Shown in pieces: positions 33,844 through 42,312 of a stretch of 64,000 nucleotides of DNA. The notes beneath the pieces were generated by a model, which worked only from the letters and a program-made list of their open reading frames with translations, was not told the origin of the DNA and ran no database searches. A program made the translations under genes and the position numbers. Within the stretch, counting starts at the first letter, position 1, and the number at the start of each line of letters is the position of its first letter. This DNA comes from CAWFKW01 sp963816535 (GTDB taxonomy: Bacteria > Bacteroidota > Ignavibacteria > Tepidaquicellales > OLB5), in NCBI GenBank assembly GCA_963816535.1, contig CAWFKW010000005.1, positions 81,771 to 145,770 of the forward strand, read 5' to 3'.

Positions 33844-35735
33844 ATTACTTCTATTTAATTACTGTACTGCCTCTCGCCGGATTTTTAATAAATGGCATAT
33901 TAGGATACAAGATAAAGAACGAGAAAGTTTCAGGGATTATCGGTTCGGCTACAATTTTGGGGTCGTTTGTGATCACAATCCTGGCTTATCTTGAACTACT
34001 GAAGCTTGACGAGCACAGCCGTGCAATTACTGTGCCGCTGTTTGACTGGATAACATCAGGCTCGCTCAATATTACCGCGGCTTATTACATAGATCCGCTT
34101 TCTGTTGTTATGTGTTTGATTGTCACCGGGGTAGGATTCCTTATCCATATTTATTCAATAGGCTATATGCACGGCGACAGAGGTTTCGCGAGATTCTTTG
34201 CGTTCCTGAACCTGTTTATTTTTGCAATGCTGAATCTTGTTCTGGCGGATAATTTTTTGCTCATGTTCCTTGGATGGGAAGGCGTTGGACTTTGTTCATA
34301 CCTGCTTATCGGATTTTTCTATGAAAAGAAGTTTACAGGCGACGCGGCAAACAAAGCTTTCTGGGTGAACAGGATCGGCGATTTTGGATTTATGACCGCG
34401 ATGTTCTTCATATTTTATTATTTTAAAACGCTGAACTTCCAGCTGGTGTTTGCATCAATACCCACAACCCCGCTCAGCGTTTCGATGTACACAACAATCA
34501 CACTCTTGTTATTTTTAGGCGCGACCGGAAAATCAGCGCAAATTCCGCTTTTCATCTGGCTGCCTGACGCTATGGCGGGCCCGACCCCTGTATCGGCGCT
34601 AATACATGCTGCTACTATGGTCACCGCAGGCGTTTATATGATAGGAAGAACTTCGGTATTATTTGCTCTCTCCCCTGTTACAATGAACGTTGTGCTTGTT
34701 ATAGGCGCGCTTACCGCATTGATGGCCGCTACAATTGCAATTGCGCAGAATGATATTAAAAAAATCCTTGCATACTCAACCGTAAGCCAGCTTGGATTTA
34801 TGTTCATGGCGATGGGAGCGGGCGCTTTTTCAACGGGCATATTTCATGTTACAACGCATGCTTATTTTAAGGGACTTATGTTCCTTGGCGCCGGTTCTGT
34901 TATTCACGGAATGCATGATGAGCAGGACGTAACCAAAATGGGCGGCCTGAAGAGCAAGATGAAGATTACTTTCGTTACTTTTCTTCTTGCCGGATTTGCT
35001 ATTTCGGGAATTCCGCCATTCTCCGGGTTCTTCAGTAAAGATGAGATATTGAGCCAACTGTATTTCAGCGGCAATTATGTTATTTACGGAATTGCGCTTG
35101 CCGCGGCATTTATGACTGCATTCTACATTTTCCGTTTGATCTCGCTTACATTTTACGGAAAGCCAAGATATGATACTGAACATACCCATGCGCATGAATC
35201 GCCTTTCACTATGACGATTCCGCTTATAATACTTGCCGCTTTATCAGTTGTTGGCGGACTAGTTGGAATGCCTTCAATTATGGGCCCGAATTTCATGGAG
35301 AATTTCCTCGAGCCTGTGTTTGCGCAGGCTAAAGAAATTATGCCGGTACATCAGGCATTGGAATCGACCGAGTTAATGCTTATGGGGATCTCTGTTGTGG
35401 TGGCTGCTATGAGTATATTGATCTCGATGAAGATGTTCAAATCCGGCGTGCGTCAGCAGCTTGGCGAAGGCGGAATATTTACCGTTCTGAAGAATAAGTA
35501 TTATGTAGATGAAATATATGATGCAATAATTGTTACTCCGTTAAGGAAGGCCTGCGATTTCTTTTACGGTATATTTGACGTGAAAATTATTGACGGAATG
35601 GTTAACGGCACAGGGAAGTTTTTTAATAGCCTGTCTCTTGACTGGCGCCGTTTGCAAACAGGTATTATTCAGGATTACGCCATCTTTTCAATTGCAGGAA
35701 TTATTGCGATTATAATACTGGCGTTATTGCTTTGA
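33837..35735 (+). CDS. nuoL: NADH-quinone oxidoreductase subunit L
   Basis: 632 residues. Antiporter-like subunit with the long C-terminal lateral helix. Key parts: FLGWEGVGLCSYLLIGFF (TM5 Glu), KSAQIPLFIWLPDAMAGPTPVSALIHAATMVTAGVY (TM7 Lys and TM8 His), KKILAYSTVSQLGFMF, and FAISGIPPFSGFFSKDEI. The C-terminal region (SISVVVAAMSILISMKMF through IIDGMVNGTGKF) contains the final TM and lateral-helix segments. A degenerate palindromic repeat begins directly after the stop codon instead of nuoM, which lies 27 kb away. Confidence 0.96.
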   Translation: MVNYFYLITVLPLAGFLINGILGYKIKNEKVSGIIGSATILGSFVITILAYLELLKLDEHSRAITVPLFDWITSGSLNITAAYYIDPLSVVMCLIVTGVGFLIHIYSIGYMHGDRGFARFFAFLNLFIFAMLNLVLADNFLLMFLGWEGVGLCSYLLIGFFYEKKFTGDAANKAFWVNRIGDFGFMTAMFFIFYYFKTLNFQLVFASIPTTPLSVSMYTTITLLLFLGATGKSAQIPLFIWLPDAMAGPTPVSALIHAATMVTAGVYMIGRTSVLFALSPVTMNVVLVIGALTALMAATIAIAQNDIKKILAYSTVSQLGFMFMAMGAGAFSTGIFHVTTHAYFKGLMFLGAGSVIHGMHDEQDVTKMGGLKSKMKITFVTFLLAGFAISGIPPFSGFFSKDEILSQLYFSGNYVIYGIALAAAFMTAFYIFRLISLTFYGKPRYDTEHTHAHESPFTMTIPLIILAALSVVGGLVGMPSIMGPNFMENFLEPVFAQAKEIMPVHQALESTELMLMGISVVVAAMSILISMKMFKSGVRQQLGEGGIFTVLKNKYYVDEIYDAIIVTPLRKACDFFYGIFDVKIIDGMVNGTGKFFNSLSLDWRRLQTGIIQDYAIFSIAGIIAIIILALLL

Positions 35736-35736
35736 G

Positions 35737-35790
35737 CCCGTCCCCGCCTGTCTGCGCACAGCAGTTTCGGCGAATGCGGGAATCCATATT
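35737..35790. repeat. Degenerate dispersed palindrome after nuoL
   Basis: TCCCCGCC...GGCGAATGCGGGAATCC, a diverged copy of the GTCATTCCCGCGAAGGCGGGAATCC element with an inserted CTGTCTGCGCACAGCAG stretch (itself CTG...CAG paired). Begins 2 bp after the nuoL stop. Confidence 0.6.
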
Positions 35791-35889
35791 TTCGAGTTGT
35801 AAAACAAAAAGAAAGAAGAGTGATTTGCTCTTCTTTTTTGTTGTACAGAAATTGGTCCCAAATGCTTCTGTTCGCATATTAGAAAAGTC

Positions 35890-35950
35890 AGCCGCAGCCT
35901 TCAGGTTGCTTTTTCACTAAGAATGAAGTCGTAGTCTAAAGACTGCGGCT
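35890..35950 (+). repeat. Double-hairpin repeat, copy D (diverged)
   Basis: Hairpin 1 GCAGCCT-TC-AGGTTGC (35894-35909), exactly 20 nt of spacer (35910-35929), and hairpin 2 CGTAGTCT-AA-AGACTGCG (35930-35947). An outer AGCCGCAG/CTGCGGCT pair (35890-35897 and 35943-35950) can also form. Spacing matches copies A and C although the sequence is different. Confidence 0.75.
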
Positions 35951-35986
35951 ACAGTAAAATATTCATACATTATTTCAGGAGTATCG

Positions 35987-36682
35987 CTATTTATGTTTTT
36001 CATTCAGCAAAAGCTCCCGTAGTTCTAAAACAGACGTCACAATGTAATCAGGTTCGGACTTAATAAGTTCGCTGATGGGACCATAACCGTAAGATACCGC
36101 GGCAGAACTAATGCCGTTTTCTCTTGCCCCTAAAACGTCAAATTCCCTGTCTCCTACCATCAAAACACGTTGACCGTGCAGGTTCTCATTTTTGATAGCT
36201 TCTCTTATTAATGACCCTTTCGATCTGTTTTGCACGGTAAGTTCAGAGCCATAAATATTCTTAAAGTAGATTCCCAATTCAAAATACTCAAGTATTTTCC
36301 CGGCATATACTGTTGGTTTTGATGTCGCAAGAAATAAGTTAATCCCCTTTTCATGCGCAGTGATCAGCAATTCGGAGATTCCTTCATATAACTTATTTTC
36401 GTAGAGGCCACGCGCGGAGAAATACTCCCTGTAAGCCGCTACCGCTTCCTCCATTTTTGCATCGTCTATATCATGTTCGGTTTTAAAATATAAGTGCAGG
36501 GATGCGCCCATGAAGGTTTTTATCTTGCCCGGGTCTGATTCGTGCAGCCCTAATTTTTCCAAAGCGTGCAGGTATGAGTTGGTAATTCCCTCAACCGGGT
36601 CGGTCAACGTGCCGTCAAGGTCAAACAAAACCGCGTCAAATGATCTACTAATGCGCTGGCGCTCCTTTCCCCGGTTTGGCAT
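35987..36682 (-). CDS. HAD-superfamily phosphatase, phosphoglycolate-phosphatase-like
   Basis: 231 residues. HAD motif I FDAVLFDLDGTLTDPVEGI (nucleophile Asp and acid Asp), motif II in FLATSKPTVYAG (Thr/Ser), motif III Lys in NRSKGSLIREAI, motif IV MVGDREFDVLGA. The cap domain between motifs I and II is the small helical type of Gph-like enzymes. Hydrolyses a small phosphate ester in the cytoplasm; substrate unknown. Its start overlaps the end of the transporter gene upstream by 35 bp, so the two are coupled and the phosphatase may act on the imported organophosphate (inference). Confidence 0.85.
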   Translation of the reverse strand: MPNRGKERQRISRSFDAVLFDLDGTLTDPVEGITNSYLHALEKLGLHESDPGKIKTFMGASLHLYFKTEHDIDDAKMEEAVAAYREYFSARGLYENKLYEGISELLITAHEKGINLFLATSKPTVYAGKILEYFELGIYFKNIYGSELTVQNRSKGSLIREAIKNENLHGQRVLMVGDREFDVLGARENGISSAAVSYGYGPISELIKSEPDYIVTSVLELRELLLNEKHK

Positions 36683-38018
36683 TCCATACTTTAAGCATCA
36701 TTAGCGACCCTATTAGCGAGAACGGCACTATCATAAATGTCCATGCTGACCAGCCAAACTTATCAAGCCCGGCGCCTAGCAGGAATCCGGTTAAACCGGA
36801 TGCAAGGTATTGAATTCCGTCAAGCATGCCTGCCACAGTAGCCGCGGCTTTTGTGCCGCCGAAATCCATAGAAGCTGTTCCTGATAGCATTCCGTGTACG
36901 CCGAATATCCACATGCAGCATAAACCGACAAGGTAAGCCGCAACAGTTGCGTTGGTCGTCCATCCAAGCAAGAGTATGAAAACTATCTGCCCCATGTAAA
37001 ATATAAAAGCGACCGGCGGCCTTCGCGACTGAAAAACTTTATCCGAAAGAAAACCGCACAGCAATCCGCCGAGTATTCCGCCAATTGTAATGCCAAGCGT
37101 CGCAACATTATACAAATAAGGTTCATGAATGGAATCTATATGATGAACTTCCGAAAGAAATGGCACAAGCCAGAGAAGCAATCCCTGGCGGACAAATCCT
37201 GTGCAGAATTCTGCTATAGCAATCGTAATAATTATAGGATTTGTAAATACTTTTTTAATTAGATAAGAGAAGTCGAGCGGTTTATCTTTATCAGGGTCAT
37301 CAGATGTTGCGTCGCCTGTGTTAAAATCTTCAAATCCCGCCTCAGACGGTTTATCTTTGACGATGAAGATATCTATAAGAAACATAATAAAAATAGCTGC
37401 CGAAGGTATCAGGAACACATAAAACCATGGAAAGTGCGAAAGTATCCAGCCGCCAATTGTATACGCAAGGAGGTACCCGCTTGATATCATTATTCCGAAT
37501 ATTCCGCCGAACACTCCCCTTTCTTTAACATGAAACCAATAAGAATTCACTTTGACAACCGAAAGCGCGCCGAATGACTGGAAAAACTGGTTGGCTGAAT
37601 ATAGCAGCGACATGCCCACAATAATTTTGGTCTGCCACTCGCCCAGAAACAGTAATCCGATAATAAGATTGAAAGCTGCGGCGCCAACCGCGCCTATGAG
37701 TATCGATTTCTTGCCCCCGATCTTATCAGCCAAAGGTCCTATGAATATTACGCTAAGCGCATAAGTCCAGAATCCGGCGGTAGCGATAGTTCCAAAATCA
37801 GCTTTGGAGAAATGGAACATATCTATCATCGTCTTGCTGGAGACGTTCAGATTATACCTGCCCATGTAGAAGGTGGCATAAGTGAGCCCAAGAGGGAACC
37901 AGTTCATTCCCCTTCTGAATCTGTACCTAAATGTGTGGATTGGCTTTGCGGAAGCGTTTTCCAAAGATTTATTTTGTTGTTGAGATATGGTTTTACAAGC
38001 GCTATTATTAACGCTCAA
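36648..38018 (-). CDS. MFS transporter, organophosphate:phosphate antiporter (GlpT/UhpT) family
   Basis: 456 residues, 12 predicted helices. The N-terminal FPLGLTYATFYMGRYNLNVSS and the later FCTGFVRQGLLLWLVPFL both keep an arginine (about Arg54 and one near residue 280) at the positions of the two phosphate-binding arginines of GlpT. Further family signs: IGPLADKIGGKKSILIG (motif A), SYWFHVKERGVFGGIFG and SGTASMDFGGTKAAATVAG. Predicted to exchange phosphate for a sugar phosphate or glycerol-3-phosphate across the inner membrane. Followed by an overlapping HAD phosphatase gene. The upstream gene is divergent. Confidence 0.88.
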   Translation of the reverse strand: MSVNNSACKTISQQQNKSLENASAKPIHTFRYRFRRGMNWFPLGLTYATFYMGRYNLNVSSKTMIDMFHFSKADFGTIATAGFWTYALSVIFIGPLADKIGGKKSILIGAVGAAAFNLIIGLLFLGEWQTKIIVGMSLLYSANQFFQSFGALSVVKVNSYWFHVKERGVFGGIFGIMISSGYLLAYTIGGWILSHFPWFYVFLIPSAAIFIMFLIDIFIVKDKPSEAGFEDFNTGDATSDDPDKDKPLDFSYLIKKVFTNPIIITIAIAEFCTGFVRQGLLLWLVPFLSEVHHIDSIHEPYLYNVATLGITIGGILGGLLCGFLSDKVFQSRRPPVAFIFYMGQIVFILLLGWTTNATVAAYLVGLCCMWIFGVHGMLSGTASMDFGGTKAAATVAGMLDGIQYLASGLTGFLLGAGLDKFGWSAWTFMIVPFSLIGSLMMLKVWNAKPGKGAPAH

Positions 38019-38068
38019 ATATATTGAATTGAAAAATAAATAGAAATTGTAAAGAGGTTGTTTAGTTT

Positions 38069-38818
38069 ATGTTAATAATAGGATTGAATCCTGTGCTTGA
38101 AACGCTTGATTTTGCTCCCGAAAGAATTGAAAAGATATTAATACTTGAGGGGATAACGAACGGTAAAGTCACCAGAATTATCGAAATTGCCAACAGGAAA
38201 TCTATTCAAATTGAGAGGAAAACCAAGAGTCAATTAGAAAACATAATAGATAAGAAAGATAAGTCTGAGGGAATTTCTCAGGGTGTAATTGCTATTGCCG
38301 CAGAATTCGAATACTATGATTTTGACAAGCTGCTGGAAGAGCTGCGCGATAAAAAAGATGCCTTAATTGTAGCGCTGGATGAGGTTCAGGACCCGCATAA
38401 CCTGGGCGCCATAATAAGAACAGCAGCTGCAGTTGGCGCCGATGGAGTACTTATATCCGAGAAGAATTCGGCAAAGGTTACACATACTGTCGTTAAAGCA
38501 TCAGCCGGAGCTACAAATTACATTAAGATTTGTCTTAAAAACAATATTTATAATGCAATTAAGAACCTGCAGATAAGTAATTTCTTTGTAATTGGGGCAT
38601 CAGTGAAAGCTAAACAAAATTATTTCGATTTGGAACTATCGGGGCGATTTGCAGTTGTTTTTGGAAGCGAAGGAAAAGGAATCAGAACAAATATTGCTAA
38701 TTTATGCGATGAGCTTGTGAAAATCCCGGTTGCAGATAAGATCGAGTCACTGAATGTATCTGTTTCTGCCGGCGTTATTTTATATGAGATGTTAAGGCAA
38801 AAGTCTGAGGTAAATTAG
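38069..38818 (+). CDS. rlmB: 23S rRNA (guanosine-2'-O-)-methyltransferase, TrmH/SpoU family
   Basis: 249 residues. N-terminal substrate-binding domain (LNPVLETL, region I/L30e-like) followed by the knotted SPOUT methyltransferase with the three signature motifs: DPHNLGAIIRTAAAVGADGVLI, VFGSEGKGIR and SLNVSVSAGVILYEMLRQ. Length and the N-terminal domain fit RlmB, which methylates G2251 of 23S rRNA using SAM; other TrmH-family targets cannot be excluded. Convergent with the next gene: its stop is only 1 bp from the stop of the leftward small-protein gene. Confidence 0.85.
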   Translation: MLIIGLNPVLETLDFAPERIEKILILEGITNGKVTRIIEIANRKSIQIERKTKSQLENIIDKKDKSEGISQGVIAIAAEFEYYDFDKLLEELRDKKDALIVALDEVQDPHNLGAIIRTAAAVGADGVLISEKNSAKVTHTVVKASAGATNYIKICLKNNIYNAIKNLQISNFFVIGASVKAKQNYFDLELSGRFAVVFGSEGKGIRTNIANLCDELVKIPVADKIESLNVSVSAGVILYEMLRQKSEVN

Positions 38819-38819
38819 G

Positions 38820-39152
38820 TTACTTAGTCTCTCTATCCACCTCATCGTCGGCCTTTTCGTAATCTTCAATGTCTCCAAAATTAATCTCAGGGTTATCCAT
38901 GATTTTGGATTTATCCTCGCTTATCAGGCCAAGCGCTTTGCCTTCATCCATAGTGTGGACAAATAATTTTACAGGAGAACCAAAATTATCCGTTAGTATA
39001 GGGCCCACATAAACTGAATAGCCGATATTCGATTTATTTGCATTCATAAACTCGATATTGGCGTCTCTGAACATCGCTTCAACCAGTTCCGCTTCAATTA
39101 TGTCAGGCGATTCAAAAACTTTCACCCAATCATCAATAATTTCCGGCTCCAT
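38820..39152 (-). CDS. Small acidic protein, DUF2007-like, tandem copy 1
   Basis: 110 residues, very acidic, no signal peptide. Pattern: W-VFESPDIIEAELVEAMFRDANIEF, NIGYSVYVG, VKLFVHTMDEGKALGLISEDKSKI. This resembles the small DUF2007 'putative signal transducing protein' fold, where a helix-strand unit is followed by a strand-helix ending. The next gene upstream is a paralogue with the same blocks, 13 bp away, so they are likely one transcript. Function unknown. Confidence 0.65.
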   Translation of the reverse strand: MEPEIIDDWVKVFESPDIIEAELVEAMFRDANIEFMNANKSNIGYSVYVGPILTDNFGSPVKLFVHTMDEGKALGLISEDKSKIMDNPEINFGDIEDYEKADDEVDRETK

Positions 39153-39165
39153 AATTTCTTAATAT

Positions 39166-39468
39166 TTATTTGTCGTCCGAGCTTTCAAATTCAGCGTTCG
39201 GATCGTCCATCAATTTTGACTTATCTTCATTTATCAGGCCAATCGCTTTTTCAACATCTTCCGGTTTAACAAAGAATTTCAGGGGCATTCCAACGGCCTC
39301 CCTGCCCATTTCAGCGTTGCCAACCGCCATAGTGCTGCCTATATCGGCTTTGTTCATCAACTGGTACTCGATGCCTGAATCGGTAAGCTTGGCCTCTATT
39401 AGTTCCGAGAGCATATAATCGTATGTCTCGAATATTTTTTTCCAGCCTTCTACAATTTCTTCTTCCAT
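39166..39468 (-). CDS. Small acidic protein, DUF2007-like, tandem copy 2
   Basis: 100 residues from ATG 39466-39468 (MEEEIVEGWKKIFETYDYM); an upstream in-frame ATG adds a 22-residue segment with no counterpart in the paralogue and is less likely. Shares W-KIFET--YMLSELIEAKLTDSGIEYQLMNKADIG and F-VKPEDVEKAIGLINEDKSKLMDDP with the downstream gene. A clear tandem duplication; function unknown. Confidence 0.65.
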   Translation of the reverse strand: MEEEIVEGWKKIFETYDYMLSELIEAKLTDSGIEYQLMNKADIGSTMAVGNAEMGREAVGMPLKFFVKPEDVEKAIGLINEDKSKLMDDPNAEFESSDDK

Positions 39469-39564
39469 CTTTGGTTTGTTTATGTTATAATTTAAAGCTG
39501 TCTCTAAGTTATAAAAAGTAAAGCCGCATAGCAATGCAAAGCGGACTCCTTGCGGGCTCCCGCA

Positions 39565-40926
39565 TTAATCTTTGTTTGGAATCTCTATGTTATACTGCTT
39601 TATCTTGGTATAAAGGTGGCTTCGCTGTATATTTAAGTTCTCAGCCGTTTTGGAAATGTTCCAGCTGTTTTCCGCAAGTTTCTTTTCTATAAATATCTTC
39701 TCAGACTGGTTCTGAAATTCATGCAGGCTGATATCGGCGTTGATTATCTTATCAAGCTCCGAATTGAATATCTGTTCGTTGCCTTCGATCAGCGACATAT
39801 CCACTTCATCGCTGTCTGAAAGTATTATCAGCCTTTCAACAACGTTCTTAAGCTCTCTGACGTTTCCGTGCCAGTTAAGCGACTTAAGATAGTTGATCGT
39901 TTGCTCATTGAATTTCTTAGGTGAAATATTATTGGAACTGCAAATTTCTTCTGCAAAAGTTTTTATAAGCGCAGGGATATCTTCCCTCCTGTCCCTTAAG
40001 GGAGGCACTTTTATATTAATAACATTAAGCCTGTGGAACAGATCCTCCCGGAACTTCCCTTCATTTATAAGTTCTATCAGGTTCCGGTTTGTGGAAGAAA
40101 TTATTCTAACATCAATTGGAATTACGTTATCGCTTCCCAGCGGTTCGATCTTGCTTTCATTAAGCGCGTTGTGCAGTTTTGCCTGCGCATCAAGGCTGAG
40201 GTCGGCAACTTCGTCAAGGAAAAGAGTTCCTCCGCTTGCCATCTGCAGCTTACCGATCTTTTTGGACGGGGAGTAAGAAAGATAACCCTCAACGCTGCCA
40301 AACAGCTCAACTTCTATTAGATTGGAAGGAATAGTTGCGCAGTTAACATGCACAAATTGCTGCGTTCTTCTCTCGCTTTCCTTGTGAATTTCCTTAGCGA
40401 CAAGTTCCTTACCCGTTCCGTTCTCGCCGGTTATCAGTACCCGGCTGGTCGTCCCCGCCACTTTGTGTATCATGTCCTTAAGCTTCAGCGCCTCTTCGCT
40501 CTCGCCAATAAGCATTTCAGACGAAGTGATCCTGTTCCTCATTATCTCGTTCTCTTCAAGCAGCTTCTGGAAGTTGAGACCGTTCTGGATCGTCAGCTTC
40601 AGTCTCTCCACGTCGAACGGCTTGGAAATAAAATCATACGCGCCAAGCTTTGTTGTCTGAACAGCCGTTTCTATATTGCCGTGCCCTGATATCATTATCA
40701 CAATAGAACGCGAATCGATCTTTCTGATCTCCTGCAGAACTTCAATGCCGTCCATCCTTGGCATACGGATATCAAGAAGCACAACGTCGGGGTTCATGTT
40801 CTTAAATTTCTCAAGACCCAACGGCCCGTTGAAGGCGTGCTCGATATCATAGCCGTCCTGTTCCAGTATCATTCTCAGGACGTCAACTATTGCCTTATCA
40901 TCTTCTATTATGAGGATACTGTTCAT
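39565..40926 (-). CDS. NtrC-type response regulator with degenerate sigma-54 loop
   Basis: 453 residues: receiver domain (phospho-acceptor Asp52 in VVLLDIRMPRMDG, Lys in ISKPFDVERL), AAA+ domain (Walker A ITGENGTGKELVA, Walker B GGTLFLDEVADL, sensor STNRNLIELI, arginine region FREDLFHRLNVI and PPLRDRREDIPAL), and a C-terminal Fis-type HTH (NSWNISKTAENLNIQRSHLYTKI). The GAFTGA loop that contacts sigma-54 is replaced by GYLSYS (codons at 40270-40287), so it may not activate sigma-54 RNA polymerase in the usual way. No partner histidine kinase is adjacent. The start overlaps the stop of cvpA in an ATGA junction. Confidence 0.9.
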   Translation of the reverse strand: MNSILIIEDDKAIVDVLRMILEQDGYDIEHAFNGPLGLEKFKNMNPDVVLLDIRMPRMDGIEVLQEIRKIDSRSIVIMISGHGNIETAVQTTKLGAYDFISKPFDVERLKLTIQNGLNFQKLLEENEIMRNRITSSEMLIGESEEALKLKDMIHKVAGTTSRVLITGENGTGKELVAKEIHKESERRTQQFVHVNCATIPSNLIEVELFGSVEGYLSYSPSKKIGKLQMASGGTLFLDEVADLSLDAQAKLHNALNESKIEPLGSDNVIPIDVRIISSTNRNLIELINEGKFREDLFHRLNVINIKVPPLRDRREDIPALIKTFAEEICSSNNISPKKFNEQTINYLKSLNWHGNVRELKNVVERLIILSDSDEVDMSLIEGNEQIFNSELDKIINADISLHEFQNQSEKIFIEKKLAENSWNISKTAENLNIQRSHLYTKIKQYNIEIPNKD

Positions 40927-41441
40927 TTCTTCAGGAATTGCTGTTTATATTCTTCATATGTCTGTTTTATTCCGGGCGTTATATCAATTATTTTGTCAAA
41001 AATAGCCGGCGCAATTTTGTAGACCGTTGGGTAAAGCAATGACGAATTCCGAACTCCGGCGTCGGGATAATCTTTATATGACATGTTTACAATCAGGATG
41101 CTTGCAATAATAAGTCCCTGGATAAAACCTGTAACTGCTCCCGCGACTTTATCAATACTCCTGGTTCCTGAATTTACGTTGGACATAAAGGTTGCTACCC
41201 AGACTGAAACCGAATAAACCGCAGCCAGAATAAGCAGGAAGCTCAGCGCTTTTGCAAGCAGCGGGTCGGATTTTATTACCTTTGAAACCAGTTCAAATAC
41301 ATTTGAATAGAACCTGACCGCAAGGAAAAACCCGGCAAGTATGCCTGCGATGCCGAGCAATTTTCTAAGGAACCCTTTCCTGTATCCGAAAAAAGCGGGC
41401 AGCGCTACAATACAAATTATCAGTATGTCGAACCAATTCAT
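40923..41441 (-). CDS. cvpA: CvpA-family membrane protein
   Basis: 172 residues with four predicted helices. The N-terminal MNWFDILIICIVALPAFFGYRKGF and the later SIDKVAGAVTGFIQGLIIASILI match the CvpA/colicin V production family of inner-membrane proteins. The exact role in non-enteric bacteria is unclear. It overlaps the response-regulator gene by 4 bp (ATGA) and follows a terminator-like hairpin that separates it from the upstream TPR gene. Confidence 0.85.
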   Translation of the reverse strand: MNWFDILIICIVALPAFFGYRKGFLRKLLGIAGILAGFFLAVRFYSNVFELVSKVIKSDPLLAKALSFLLILAAVYSVSVWVATFMSNVNSGTRSIDKVAGAVTGFIQGLIIASILIVNMSYKDYPDAGVRNSSLLYPTVYKIAPAIFDKIIDITPGIKQTYEEYKQQFLKK

Positions 41442-41450
41442 AAAAGAAAC

Positions 41451-41494
41451 AAATAAAAAAACACAAAGACACCGCCGGGCGCTCTTTGTGTTTT
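41451..41494 (-). terminator. Rho-independent terminator of the TPR gene
   Basis: Perfect 11-bp stem AAAACACAAAG/CTTTGTGTTTT with a 15-nt GC-rich loop; on the minus strand it is followed by a T-run (A-run at 41454-41460). Lies 22 bp past the TPR stop and just before cvpA. Confidence 0.75.
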
Positions 41495-41516
41495 CAAAAA
41501 TTCTAAAATAGGAAAA

Positions 41517-42212
41517 TCAGTCTTTAAAAAGCGATTCGAATCTTTTTGATTCAGCAATGTATTTTGACTTGGGATATTGGTCTCTAAGCAAATCGAACAT
41601 TCTTTTTGCATTATCCTTGTCCCCTGCCTCGGCATATGCCCTTAAGGCATAAAAAATATTTTCCTGGTTCAAAACAATGTTCTTGTTTACATTTGCGGCT
41701 TTCTCAAAATATTCAGCGGCCTTTTTGTTATCGCTCTTCGCGTCATAAACCGCTCCGATACCTGAGAGGCATGATGCTTTAACTATATCGTTCTTTCCTG
41801 AATAATCCTCAAACTGCTTCAAAGCGTTATCATAGTCTTTCATGTTAAAATAGCAGTTGCCCAGGTACAATTTTGCAGTCTGTCCGCTTTCGGTTCCACC
41901 ATACTGATCTACAATCTTTATGAGGCCCATAATATTGCCCGTAGAATCGCCGTTTATTGATTCAGCGTATTTGCCTTCATCATACAGGCTTATAACTGCG
42001 GAAAGCTTCGTCTCGGCCTCATCGCTTTTGGCTTTCCGGTTGCTTATGTAAAAGAACATTGCAACCGCCAGAAGGACAATAATTCCGGCCCCTATTGATA
42101 ATTTCCTCTTATTTTCAGGATTTCCAAACCAGTCTTTTGATTCAAAATATGCTGTAACCAGCTTATCCTGCTTAAGTTCCTTATGCGTAATTTTCTTGCG
42201 CGCTTTTAACAT
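41517..42212 (-). CDS. Membrane-anchored tetratricopeptide-repeat protein
   Basis: 231 residues. Cytoplasmic N-terminus rich in Lys, one transmembrane helix at about 38-57 (LSIGAGIIVLLAVAMFFYI), then TPR units in the periplasm: GQTAKLYLGNCYFNMKDYDNALKQFEDY, ASCLSGIGAVYDAKSDNKKAAEYFEKAA, NIFYALRAYAEAGDKDNAKRMFDLL. The topology resembles YfgM, an ancillary protein of the SecYEG translocon, but is too general to be sure. Ends with its own terminator. Confidence 0.75.
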   Translation of the reverse strand: MLKARKKITHKELKQDKLVTAYFESKDWFGNPENKRKLSIGAGIIVLLAVAMFFYISNRKAKSDEAETKLSAVISLYDEGKYAESINGDSTGNIMGLIKIVDQYGGTESGQTAKLYLGNCYFNMKDYDNALKQFEDYSGKNDIVKASCLSGIGAVYDAKSDNKKAAEYFEKAANVNKNIVLNQENIFYALRAYAEAGDKDNAKRMFDLLRDQYPKSKYIAESKRFESLFKD

Positions 42213-42312
42213 CTAAATATTGCCTTAGTTTTCGTTTTGTAAACCCTAAATATATCTAATTTTGGTCAAAAATTCAAAGGTATAATTTAACCGTTCAGAT
42301 GACGCTCTTTGA

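Noticed and set aside
38820..39468. A toxin-antitoxin pair for the two small acidic proteins
   Set aside because: Both proteins are paralogues of each other with no nuclease or DNA-binding motif.
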